Assembly: GCA_964636945.1 (NCBI GenBank) | Contig: CAZWVH010000091.1 | Location: 1-7,798 of the forward strand | Direction: 5' to 3' | Source of the DNA: CAZADA01 sp964636945 | GTDB taxonomy: Bacteria > Pseudomonadota > Alphaproteobacteria > Caulobacterales > Maricaulaceae | Length of the DNA: 7,798 nucleotides | Shown: positions 1 to 6,629 of the stretch, piece by piece | Layout: every line of letters begins with the position of its first letter | How positions within the stretch are numbered: position 1 is the stretch's first letter | Made by a program: the position numbers and the translations under genes | Notes under the pieces: model-generated | What the model was told of the DNA's origin: nothing | The model's database searches: none | Seen by the model: only the letters and a program-made list of their open reading frames with translations

Positions 1-55
1 AACCGCCGACCCTCTGGGTGTAAACCAGATGCTCTCCCAGCTGAGCTAACCGCCC
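1..55 (-). tRNA. tRNA-Val (anticodon UAC), 3' part cut off by the window edge
   Basis: Read on the minus strand, the sequence begins with acceptor strand GGGCGGT, then T8-A9, a D-arm starting GCTC, and an anticodon stem TCTGG/CCAGA around loop TTTACAC, which gives anticodon UAC (valine). The variable region and the start of the T-stem follow before the window ends, so about 55 of 76 nt are visible. Established knowledge: a tRNA-Val sits downstream of the lon region in many alphaproteobacteria. The fold is clear; only the missing 3' end limits certainty. Confidence 0.93.
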
Positions 56-76
56 CAACCTGCATGAAGGACCGCC

Positions 77-104
77 ATCATGCCCGCTTTGATCCACAGG
101 ACAA
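77..104 (-). promoter_or_regulatory. candidate promoter of tRNA-Val
   Basis: On the minus strand there is a -35-like TTGTCC (4 of 6 to TTGACA) at 104-99, a 16-nt spacer, and a -10-like CATGAT (4 of 6 to TATAAT) at 82-77. The -10 ends 21 nt before the tRNA 5' end, which is the expected distance for a short tRNA leader. It lies downstream of the lon terminator, so the tRNA would need its own promoter. This is a motif match by eye only. Confidence 0.4.
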
Positions 105-125
105 GCCCTTTCGTGCTGCCCGTCC

Positions 126-164
126 AAAAAGAAAAGCGGAGCCGCGTAAATCCGCCGCTCCGCT
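126..164 (-). terminator. Rho-independent terminator of lon
   Basis: On the minus strand, an 8-bp arm AGCGGAGC (164-157) pairs perfectly with GCTCCGCT (142-135) across a 14-nt interior that can pair further (CGG/CCG-type contacts). It is followed at once by TTTTCTTTTT (135-126). It begins 28 nt after the lon stop codon. The GC-rich stem followed by a U-rich run is a textbook intrinsic terminator, and it separates lon from tRNA-Val. Confidence 0.85.
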
Positions 165-192
165 CCATTGTTAACAGACTGGCCTTCAACGC

Positions 193-2601
193 CTAATGCG
201 TGGGCCCGTGCCGCGTGGTGTCGTCATCGTCATCCACCGCAGCGGGCGGCAAATTCGCCGAGGTGTCCTCGTCCGTCCATTCGATGGGATGGAGCGAACC
301 GGCGAGCGCATAAGCCAACACTTCGTCAACCAGAGACACCGGAATGATTTCCAGACCGTCTTTCACGTTGTCTGGGATCTCAGTCAAATCCTTTTCATTG
401 TCTTTAGGGATCAGCACAGTGCGAACACCACCGCGCATGGCCGCGAGCAATTTTTCCTTGAGTCCTCCAATGGGCAGCACGCGACCGCGCAACGTCATTT
501 CGCCAGTCATGGCCACATCGCGACGCACCGGCACGCCGGTGAGCACTGACACCATTGCGGTGATCATGGCGATGCCGGCCGATGGACCGTCCTTTGGCGT
601 TGCACCTTCGGGAACATGAACGTGGATGTCCTGTGTCCGGAACACGGTGGGGCGAATGCCAAAGCTCACAGCACGCGCTTGAACAAACGAATTGGCGGCG
701 CTGATCGACTCCTTCATCACATCCTTCAAATTGCCGGTAATGGTCATTTTGCCCTTACCCGGCACGGACACAGCCTCGACGGTGAGGATATCCCCACCCA
801 CTTCAGTCCACGCCAATCCATTAACAACGCCGATCTGATCTTGGCGATCGGTGACGCCAAAACGATGACGGCGCACGCCAAGGAAATCTGATAAATTGTC
901 AGATGTGATGTGCACCGCTTCGGAGTCGCTGGTGGCCAATTCACGCACGGCTTTGCGCGCCATTTTGGCGATCTCGCGCTCCAAACTGCGAACCCCGGCT
1001 TCGCGGGTGTAATATCGAATGACATCACGAAGCGCATCGTCGGTAATCGACCATTCGTCTTCCGACAAACCATGCTCTTTGGTCTGGTTGTGGAGCAGGT
1101 GACGCTTGGCGATCTCCAGCTTTTCATCCTCAGTGTAGCCCGCCAGACGAATGATCTCCATGCGGTCCAGCAATGGCTGCGGCATGTTGAGGGTATTGGC
1201 CGTGGTCACGAACATCACGTCGGACAGATCGTAATCCACTTCCAGATAGTGGTCGTTGAAGCTGCTATTTTGGGCAGGATCGAGCACCTCCAACAGGGCG
1301 GAGGACGGATCGCCGCGGAAATCGGCGCCCATTTTGTCGATCTCATCCAGCAAGAACAGCGGGTTGGCCGATTTGGCCTTCTTCATGGATTGGATCACCC
1401 GACCTGGCATGGAGCCGATATAGGTGCGTCGGTGACCACGAATTTCCGCTTCGTCACGCACGCCGCCCAAACTCACGCGGATGAAGTCACGGCCAGTCGC
1501 CCGGGCAATGGATTTGCCCAACGATGTCTTACCGACGCCCGGGGGGCCGACCAGACATAAAATTGGGCCGCGCATTTTTTCGGTGCGCGTTTGTACGGCG
1601 AGATAGTCGAGAATGCGTTCCTTGACCTTTTCCAAGCCATAGTGGTCATCATCGAGAATTTGCTCGGCCAGCTTTATGTCGGCGTTGATCGCTTTGCGAC
1701 GGCCCCACGGCAGTGACAATAGCCAGTCGAGATAATTGCGCACCACAGTGGATTCAGCTGACATTGGGCTCATCTGGCGCAGCTTCTTAAACTCAGCCTC
1801 TGCCTTTTGGCGCGCCTCCTTGGACAAGCGGGCGTTTTGGATTCGCTCTTCGAGCTCGGCCAGATCATCGCGACCGTCATCACCTTCACCCAGCTCGCGT
1901 TGGATCGCCTTCATCTGCTCGTTCAAATAGTACTCGCGTTGAGTCTTCTCCATTTGGCGCTTGACTCGACCGCGGATTTTTTTCTCCACGTTGAGCACCG
2001 AAATCTCGCCCTCAACCAAGGCGTAAACCCGTTCAAGACGGGCCGTGACGTCGATCAACTCAAGCAATTCCTGCTTGTCTTCGATTTTGACCGCCAAATG
2101 AGCCGCCACCGAGTCCGCCAGCCGACCGGGCAGCTCGATTTGAGACACGTTCGACAAGACCTCGGGTGAGATTTTGCGATTTAGTTTCACGTAGTTTTCA
2201 AATTGCTCAACGATCGCGCGCATCATGCCGCGCGCCTCAGCGCCGCCTTCTTCATCGTCGTCGATGGGCGAAACCGTGGCGCTCATAAAGTTGTCGTGAT
2301 CGAAAATATCATCAATTTCCGCGCGTTGATCGCCCTCCACCAGCACTTTGACCGTGCCGTCCGGCAATCGCAGCAATTGGAGCACATTGGCCAATACGCC
2401 AACGCGATACAGGTCTTCCGACGACGGTTCATCGGTGGATGCGTCCTTTTGGGTGACCAGCAAAATGCGCCGATCGCCACGCATCACTTCTTCAAGGGCC
2501 GCAACTGACTTGGCACGTCCCACAAACAGGGGGACGATCATGTGCGGGAAAACCACAATGTCACGCAGAGGCAGCGTGGGGACCGCTACAGCTTTGGACA
2601 T
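193..2601 (-). CDS. lon: ATP-dependent protease Lon (endopeptidase La), 802 aa
   Basis: Cytoplasmic homo-oligomeric AAA+ serine protease that unfolds and degrades damaged proteins and short-lived regulators. The N-terminal substrate-binding domain (about residues 8-205, starting LPLRDIVVFPH) is followed by a coiled helical region containing KRQMEKTQREYYLNEQMKAI. The AAA+ module has Walker A GPPGVGKT (352-359), Walker B FLLDEID (416-422) and the LLDRMEII segment with a candidate arginine finger at R480. The C-terminal protease domain carries the Ser-Lys dyad: S674 in PKDGPSAG and K717 in GGLKEKLL, spaced 43 residues apart as in E. coli Lon. The length is slightly above the 784 residues of E. 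coli because of an acidic C-terminal tail (DDDDD). The ATG start is fixed by a near-perfect ribosome site. It is the last gene of the tig-clpP-clpX-lon cluster, about 206 bp after clpX, with its own likely promoter and a strong terminator. Identification is essentially certain. Confidence 0.99.
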   Translation of the reverse strand: MSKAVAVPTLPLRDIVVFPHMIVPLFVGRAKSVAALEEVMRGDRRILLVTQKDASTDEPSSEDLYRVGVLANVLQLLRLPDGTVKVLVEGDQRAEIDDIFDHDNFMSATVSPIDDDEEGGAEARGMMRAIVEQFENYVKLNRKISPEVLSNVSQIELPGRLADSVAAHLAVKIEDKQELLELIDVTARLERVYALVEGEISVLNVEKKIRGRVKRQMEKTQREYYLNEQMKAIQRELGEGDDGRDDLAELEERIQNARLSKEARQKAEAEFKKLRQMSPMSAESTVVRNYLDWLLSLPWGRRKAINADIKLAEQILDDDHYGLEKVKERILDYLAVQTRTEKMRGPILCLVGPPGVGKTSLGKSIARATGRDFIRVSLGGVRDEAEIRGHRRTYIGSMPGRVIQSMKKAKSANPLFLLDEIDKMGADFRGDPSSALLEVLDPAQNSSFNDHYLEVDYDLSDVMFVTTANTLNMPQPLLDRMEIIRLAGYTEDEKLEIAKRHLLHNQTKEHGLSEDEWSITDDALRDVIRYYTREAGVRSLEREIAKMARKAVRELATSDSEAVHITSDNLSDFLGVRRHRFGVTDRQDQIGVVNGLAWTEVGGDILTVEAVSVPGKGKMTITGNLKDVMKESISAANSFVQARAVSFGIRPTVFRTQDIHVHVPEGATPKDGPSAGIAMITAMVSVLTGVPVRRDVAMTGEMTLRGRVLPIGGLKEKLLAAMRGGVRTVLIPKDNEKDLTEIPDNVKDGLEIIPVSLVDEVLAYALAGSLHPIEWTDEDTSANLPPAAVDDDDDTTRHGPTH

Positions 2602-2606
2602 ACTTT

Positions 2607-2614
2607 ACCTCCTT
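2607..2614 (-). promoter_or_regulatory. ribosome binding site of lon
   Basis: AAGGAGGT on the minus strand lies 5 nt before the ATG at 2601. It is the strongest Shine-Dalgarno sequence in the window, predicts efficient translation of lon, and settles the start codon. Confidence 0.9.
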
Positions 2615-2710
2615 ACGCCCAAGGCGGGCGCGGTACGCTAAGTCCGGCGCATGATCGCCGATCCGCGTGTGAATTGGCTCAGCAGTGCAGGATTCGCTGA
2701 GCAGTTGATT

Positions 2711-2742
2711 TAAATGTGGCGCGCACCCCGCCCTCGTTCAAG
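2711..2742 (-). promoter_or_regulatory. candidate heat-shock (sigma-32 type) promoter of lon
   Basis: On the minus strand, CTTGAA (2742-2737) is followed by 17 nt and then CCACATTTA (2719-2711). The -35 half equals the core of the sigma-32 consensus CTTGAA, and the -10 half matches 8 of 9 bases of CCCCATTTA. The spacer is 2-3 nt longer than the usual 13-15, which weakens the call. It would start transcription about 100 nt before lon. Lon is heat-shock controlled in many proteobacteria, which fits. A 7-bp inverted repeat overlaps the -35 element. Confidence 0.35.
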
Positions 2743-2752
2743 CGGTGAACGA
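2734..2752. repeat. perfect 7-bp inverted repeat upstream of lon
   Basis: TCGTTCA (2734-2740) and TGAACGA (2746-2752) are exact reverse complements around a 5-nt centre AGCGG. No U-run follows on either strand, so it does not look like a terminator of clpX. It overlaps the CTTGAA element of the candidate lon promoter, so it could be an operator or an RNA hairpin. The symmetry is seen directly; the function is unknown. Confidence 0.5.
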
Positions 2753-2807
2753 AGCTGAGCGCGCTAAAAGGCGTGAATAACGCGGTGCGCAATACCGCAC
2801 ACTACGC

Positions 2808-4079
2808 CTAAGCGCTCGCGCCGCCCGCGCTCCGGTCAGCATAGATCGTCAGCGGCTGAGCCCGTCCGTCCACGACTTCACCATTGACCACAACTTCTTC
2901 CACGCCAGTCATGCTTGGCAATTCGAACATGGTCTCCAGCAACACCGCCTCCAAAATGGAGCGCAACCCGCGCGCACCGGTTTTTCGAGCGATGGCGCGG
3001 CGCGCAGCAGCGCGCAAAGCGTCGTCGGTGAAGGTGAGGCGCACGTCCTCCATCTCAAACAGCCGTTGATACTGCTTGATCAACGCGTTTTTCGGTTCGG
3101 TCAGAATCCGCACCAACGCATCTTCATCAAGGTCCTCAAGCGTGGCGATCACAGGCAGACGGCCAACAAACTCGGGAATGAGCCCGAATTTCAGCAGGTC
3201 CTCGGGCTCCACCTCACGTAAAACATCGCCCGTGCGGCGGTCGTCTTCCTCGCGCACATCAGCGCCAAAACCGATGGCCGAGCCTTTGCCGCGCCGCGAA
3301 ATCACCTTATCCAGCCCCGCAAAGGCGCCTCCGACGATGAACAGTATGTTCGTCGTGTCCAGCTGCAGGAATTCTTGCTGGGGATGCTTCCGTCCCCCCT
3401 GGGGCGGCACGGCGGCGACCGTGCCTTCCATGATTTTGAGCAGCGCTTGCTGGACGCCCTCACCCGAAACATCACGGGTGATCGACGGATTGTCGGATTT
3501 GCGCGAGATCTTGTCGACCTCGTCGATATAGACGATGCCCCGTTGAGCGCGCTCAACGTTGTAATCAGACGCCTGGAGCAATTTGAGGATAATGTTTTCC
3601 ACATCCTCACCCACATAACCCGCTTCGGTCAGTGTGGTGGCGTCCGCCATCGTGAACGGGACATCAATAATCCGCGCCAAAGTTTGGGCAAGCAAGGTCT
3701 TGCCGCAACCGGTGGGACCAATCAAAAGAATATTAGATTTCGCCAACTCCACATCGGAGTTTTCATTGGCGTGGCTTAGCCGTTTATAGTGATTATGAAC
3801 CGCCACCGAAAGAACGCGCTTGGCATAGTCCTGGCCGATTACATAGTCGTCGAGCACGTCGCAAATCTCACGAGGCGTCGGAACGCCGTCGCTTGACCGG
3901 ATCAGCGAAGATTTTGTCTCTTCACGAATAATGTCCATGCACAACTCAACGCATTCATCGCAGATGAAGACCGTTGGGCCGGCAATTAACTTGCGGACCT
4001 CGTGCTGGCTCTTGCCACAAAACGAACAGTACAGCGTGCTTTTTCCATCACCACTGGCTTTAGAGGGTGTGTTCGCCAT
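2808..4079 (-). CDS. clpX: ClpX, ATP-dependent unfoldase subunit of the ClpXP protease, 423 aa
   Basis: Hexameric cytoplasmic AAA+ unfoldase that recognises degradation tags, unfolds the protein and translocates it into ClpP. The N-terminal zinc domain has four cysteines (C18, C21, C40, C43) for dimerisation and adaptor binding. The AAA+ part has Walker A GPTGCGKT (121-128), pore loop GYVG (154-157), Walker B IDE (185-187), the RKH loop (230-232), the ClpP-docking IGF loop (269-271), EFVGR with arginine finger R307, and sensor-2 GAR (368-370). The length is typical (E. coli 424). A GTG six bases upstream (4085) is in frame, but it overlaps the ribosome site, so ATG 4079 (MANTPSK) is chosen. 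It lies 147 bp after clpP, and co-transcription is possible. All key residues are present and identification is certain. Confidence 0.98.
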   Translation of the reverse strand: MANTPSKASGDGKSTLYCSFCGKSQHEVRKLIAGPTVFICDECVELCMDIIREETKSSLIRSSDGVPTPREICDVLDDYVIGQDYAKRVLSVAVHNHYKRLSHANENSDVELAKSNILLIGPTGCGKTLLAQTLARIIDVPFTMADATTLTEAGYVGEDVENIILKLLQASDYNVERAQRGIVYIDEVDKISRKSDNPSITRDVSGEGVQQALLKIMEGTVAAVPPQGGRKHPQQEFLQLDTTNILFIVGGAFAGLDKVISRRGKGSAIGFGADVREEDDRRTGDVLREVEPEDLLKFGLIPEFVGRLPVIATLEDLDEDALVRILTEPKNALIKQYQRLFEMEDVRLTFTDDALRAAARRAIARKTGARGLRSILEAVLLETMFELPSMTGVEEVVVNGEVVDGRAQPLTIYADRSAGGASA

Positions 4080-4084
4080 CTTCA

Positions 4085-4089
4085 CTCCC
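4085..4089 (-). promoter_or_regulatory. ribosome binding site of clpX
   Basis: GGGAG on the minus strand lies 5 nt before ATG 4079. Its last G is also the first base of the in-frame GTG at 4085, so that GTG has no usable ribosome site of its own. This decides the ClpX start. Confidence 0.7.
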
Positions 4090-4183
4090 GTTGATCAAGC
4101 GTCTTTCGCACGTTGACGCTGACCCCGTTTGTTTTCAACGCACACGCGCGAGACTGACCGACAATCACCTCGCACATGCATTC

Positions 4184-4207
4184 GATCACGAAGCGGGCGA
4201 CGTGATC
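4184..4207. repeat. 7-bp inverted repeat between clpP and clpX
   Basis: GATCACG (4184-4190) and CGTGATC (4201-4207) are exact reverse complements around a 10-nt centre. The repeat begins 20 nt after the clpP stop codon. No U-run follows on the minus strand, so it is not a standard terminator. It could be a 3' stabilising hairpin of the clpP message, a partial attenuator, or a binding site ahead of clpX. The rest of the 147-bp gap shows no promoter I can support. Confidence 0.45.
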
Positions 4208-4226
4208 AAGCATTCAAAATCCACCG

Positions 4227-4856
4227 CTAGCTCTCTGACGCAGCCGCTTCGCGCGCGCTGTAGACATGATCAACGATGCCGAATTCCTTGGCTTCCTCAG
4301 CGGACATGAAGAAATCGCGGTCCAAGGTATTTTCGATCTGCTCATAGGGCTGGCCGGTATGGTGCACATAAATGTCATTGAGCCGGCGCTTCACTTTAAT
4401 GATGTCTTCGGCATGCCGCTCAATATCCGAGGCTTGGCCGCGGAAACCGCCTGACGGCTGGTGCACCATGACTCGCGCATTCGGCAGTGCGATGCGCGAA
4501 CCTGCAGCGCCGGCGCACAACAAAAGCGAGCCCATGGACGCGGCCTGACCGACACAGACTGTGGAAATGGGCGAGCGGATATACTGCATGGTGTCGTAGA
4601 TCGACAATCCCGCGGTGACGATGCCGCCCGGGCTATTGATGTACATCGCAATGTCTTTTTTGGGATTCTCCGATTCCAAAAACAGCAATTGCGCAACAAT
4701 GCTGGTCGCCATTTGATCTTCGACTGGACCAGACACAAAAACGATCCGTTCCTTCAGCAAGCGCGAGAAAATGTCATAGCGCGTTGAGCCCCGCGACGTG
4801 ACTTCTTCCACCGTTGGAAAAATCCAGCTTGTCGCGGCTTCAATTGGGTCTCTCAT
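4227..4856 (-). CDS. clpP: ClpP, proteolytic subunit of the ClpXP/ClpAP protease, 209 aa
   Basis: Serine protease that stacks as two heptameric rings into a barrel and degrades proteins delivered by ClpX or ClpA. The catalytic triad is visible: S107 in GQAASMGS, H132 in MVHQPSGG, and D181 in LDRDFFMS. The spacings of 25 and 49 residues equal those of E. coli ClpP (mature S97, H122, D171). The oligomerisation and substrate-strand motif MYINSPGG is intact. The start MRDPIE is the common alphaproteobacterial ClpP start. Upstream in-frame ATGs at 4895 and 4883 lack ribosome sites, and the codon just before the chosen ATG is a GTG that could also serve. The N-terminal axial segment (WIFPTVEEVTSRGSTRYDIF) differs from the usual [20 protein letters not shown]. 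It lies 211 bp after tig and 147 bp before clpX. Identification is certain; the start is likely. Confidence 0.97.
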   Translation of the reverse strand: MRDPIEAATSWIFPTVEEVTSRGSTRYDIFSRLLKERIVFVSGPVEDQMATSIVAQLLFLESENPKKDIAMYINSPGGIVTAGLSIYDTMQYIRSPISTVCVGQAASMGSLLLCAGAAGSRIALPNARVMVHQPSGGFRGQASDIERHAEDIIKVKRRLNDIYVHHTGQPYEQIENTLDRDFFMSAEEAKEFGIVDHVYSAREAAASES

Positions 4857-4867
4857 CACTGCGTCTT

Positions 4868-4871
4868 TCCT
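4868..4871 (-). promoter_or_regulatory. ribosome binding site of clpP
   Basis: AGGA (within TAGGAAAGA) on the minus strand lies 11 nt before ATG 4856 and 8 nt before the adjacent in-frame GTG 4859. The longer in-frame starts at 4895 and 4883 have nothing comparable upstream, so the site supports a short N-terminus, MRDPIE. Confidence 0.55.
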
Positions 4872-5028
4872 ATTCGCCAGCATTGCGCTGGTCATACTGG
4901 GCGGGCAATTTCGACCAGAATGGCGTTGTTTTCGCCGAGCCCGAGTGGGCCAACCTCAATACCAACACCGTGCCGCGAAGCGATCCGCGAAGGCATGCCA
5001 GTCCCCTACGCATCGCAAAACGACCACC

Positions 5029-5059
5029 ATCATATTTTTCCGATGACCGGCGAGTGCAA
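5029..5059 (-). promoter_or_regulatory. candidate promoter of clpP
   Basis: On the minus strand, TTGCAC (5059-5054, preceded by C to give CTTGCA) is followed by a 19-nt spacer and TATGAT (5034-5029), which matches 5 of 6 bases of TATAAT. The spacer is longer than the optimal 17. The -35 element starts 8 nt after the tig stop codon, which would give clpP its own transcript with a leader of roughly 165 nt. No terminator for tig is visible, so read-through is also likely. Confidence 0.3.
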
Positions 5060-5067
5060 GGGGCAGA

Positions 5068-6402
5068 CTATTCGTCGTCCTTAAACAATTCCTCACGCGG
5101 GACATCAATCGTCACCACGTGGGCCAGTTCGAGAATGTAGTCCACGACTTTTTCCTCAAAGATCGGCGCCCGAAGCTGTTGGCGAGCGGTCTCGTTCTTT
5201 TGGAAAAGTTCAGCGATCTCACGTTCTTGTCCGGGATAGCGGCGTGCTTCTTGGGCGATGGAGCGCGCCAACTCTTCCTCGGAGACCACAACCTTGGCTT
5301 CCCGGCCGATTTCCGCGAGCACAAGGCCTAAGCGCACGCGGCGTTCAGCGATTTTACGATATTCTGCTCGAAGATCGTCCTCAGATTTGTCTTTGTCTTC
5401 CGGGGCCAAATCGCCACGCTGCAAGTCTTCGCTGACCTGCTTCCAGATCTGGTTAAACTCGGCGTCAACCATACGCTGCGGCAATTCGAAGCTGTGGTTT
5501 TCGTCCAGAACATCCAACAGGCGACGTTTGGCGCGCGCGCGCGATTGCGTACTGTGTTCACGCTCCAGATTGCCGCGAATGGCTTCTCGCAGAGCGGCGA
5601 TGTCTTCTAGGCCGAGAAGCTGCGCCAGTTCGTCTCCCACTTTCATGGACTTGGGACGTTTGACCTCGCGCACGTCAACGGTGAACTCCGCTTTTTTGCC
5701 CTTTAGCTCTTCGCGTGGGTAATCATCGGGGAAAGTCACCTTCACCTTCACTTGATCGTCAGGCTTGGCGTCGATCAATTGCTCTTCAAAACCGGGAATC
5801 AAACGACCCGCACCGATCACAATCTCCGCGCCTTCCGCCGTGCCGCCGTCAAACGGCTCGCCGTTCACACGACCGACAAAGTCGCACAACACCGCATCAC
5901 CTTGTTCCGCCTTCGCCGACAGGCCCTTATCCTCGTAGCTGGTGTGTTGGGCGGCGAGTTCTTCCATGGCCTCAGTGATTTGTTCTTCGGTCACCGGCGC
6001 TGACGGCCGTTCGATGGAAATGCCGCTCAGCTCCATCGGCGTGAACTCAGGCATAATTTCCACGGATAGGTTGAACGCCAAATCCTGTTCGCCCTTAGCA
6101 ACGGTTTCTGCGTCGGAATCCATCTTGATTTCGGGCGGAGACGCGGCGCGCAATCCCTTTTCATCCAGCGCCTTCTGGCTTTCCTCATCGATGGTGTTTT
6201 GGAGGATTTCCTCCATCATCGAGCGGCCGAACATCTTCTTAATGTGGCTGGCTGGCACTTTGCCGGGGCGAAAGCCCTTCAAGCGCACCTCTGGCTGGAT
6301 CTCGGCGATCCGATCGTCCAACCGTTGCGCCAGTGCTGATTGCGGCACAACGACGCGAAATGTGCGGGAGAGACCCTCTGAGGCGGTTTCAGTGACTGTC
6401 AT
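5068..6402 (-). CDS. tig: trigger factor, ribosome-associated chaperone and peptidyl-prolyl isomerase, 444 aa
   Basis: Cytoplasmic chaperone that docks at the ribosome exit tunnel and shields nascent chains. Domains in order are: an N-terminal ribosome-binding domain (about 1-150) with the signature GFRPGKVP at residues 43-50, the same positions as in E. coli; an FKBP-type isomerase domain (about 160-248, GDAVLCDFVGRVNGEPFDGG through KGKKAEFTVDVREV); and a helical C-terminal domain (about 250-432) ending in the acidic tail KDDE. The 444 residues compare with 432 in E. coli. The ATG at 6402 gives MTVTETASEGLSRTF, aligning with other alphaproteobacterial trigger factors, but no clear Shine-Dalgarno sequence precedes it (GCCCGATTCGCT before ATG), which is unusual for an abundant protein. 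It is the first gene of the tig-clpP-clpX-lon cluster, about 320 bp after tRNA-Leu. Identification is certain. Confidence 0.98.
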   Translation of the reverse strand: MTVTETASEGLSRTFRVVVPQSALAQRLDDRIAEIQPEVRLKGFRPGKVPASHIKKMFGRSMMEEILQNTIDEESQKALDEKGLRAASPPEIKMDSDAETVAKGEQDLAFNLSVEIMPEFTPMELSGISIERPSAPVTEEQITEAMEELAAQHTSYEDKGLSAKAEQGDAVLCDFVGRVNGEPFDGGTAEGAEIVIGAGRLIPGFEEQLIDAKPDDQVKVKVTFPDDYPREELKGKKAEFTVDVREVKRPKSMKVGDELAQLLGLEDIAALREAIRGNLEREHSTQSRARAKRRLLDVLDENHSFELPQRMVDAEFNQIWKQVSEDLQRGDLAPEDKDKSEDDLRAEYRKIAERRVRLGLVLAEIGREAKVVVSEEELARSIAQEARRYPGQEREIAELFQKNETARQQLRAPIFEEKVVDYILELAHVVTIDVPREELFKDDE

Positions 6403-6461
6403 AGCGAATCGGGCGTGCTCGAGTTTTGGTGCTGTTGGAAAAGATGTGGAAATGATCCGGG

Positions 6462-6490
6462 CTTATGTCACGCCGCGACTGGCAACGCAA
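6462..6490 (-). promoter_or_regulatory. candidate promoter of tig
   Basis: On the minus strand, TTGCGT (6490-6485) is followed by a 17-nt spacer and CATAAG (6467-6462, 4 of 6 to TATAAT). The -10 lies 59 nt before the tig ATG. The -35 matches only its TTG core. The spacing is ideal but the elements are weak, so this is a suggestion only. Confidence 0.3.
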
Positions 6491-6548
6491 CGGCTGTGCG
6501 TACCATGGCGCGCGTGAGATTCAGGCGGGGGCGGCGTTCGGCGTGTCC

Positions 6549-6590
6549 AGCGCGCTCCATGCGGCCAGTGGCCATAGCGCTAACCTTTTT
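6549..6590 (+). terminator. hairpin plus T-run resembling an intrinsic terminator on the plus strand, with no gene to serve
   Basis: AGCGC (6549-6553) can pair with GCGCT (6577-6581). Inside it, GGCC (6563-6566) pairs with GGCC (6570-6573) around AGT, with unpaired bases between the two stems. On the plus strand, TTTTT follows at 6586-6590. No plus-strand gene lies upstream, so it may be a chance structure or a leader structure in transcripts reading the other way toward tig. Confidence 0.2.
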
Positions 6591-6629
6591 GAAACACAGC
6601 TGGCGCGGCAGAGCTGAAGCCTACAGAAT

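Noticed and set aside
910..1560. A 216-codon plus-strand open frame opposite lon
   Set aside because: It lies wholly antisense to the conserved AAA+ and neighbouring coding of lon, has no recognisable family or ribosome site, and is a by-product of codon use in a GC-rich gene.
2782..2798. GCGGT/ACCGC hairpin just after clpX as a terminator
   Set aside because: The stem has only 5 bp, the loop is 7 nt, and it is followed by GTTATTCACGCC rather than a U-run.
4080..4085. The GTG at 4085 as the ClpX start
   Set aside because: The GTG overlaps the GGGAG ribosome site that is correctly spaced for ATG 4079.
4857..4895. A 13-residue longer ClpP starting at ATG 4895
   Set aside because: There is no ribosome site before 4895 or 4883, and the MRDP start at 4856 agrees with the family.
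4857..5067. A small gene (for example plus strand 4798-5046) between tig and clpP
   Set aside because: The frame overlaps the clpP start in antisense, has no ribosome site, and shows no recognisable protein features. The gap is better read as a leader with a promoter candidate.
6406..6522. GANTC (CcrM-type methylation) sites before tig at 6406-6410 and 6518-6522, and before lon at 2691-2695
   Set aside because: The number is close to random expectation for these lengths, so no cell-cycle control can be claimed.
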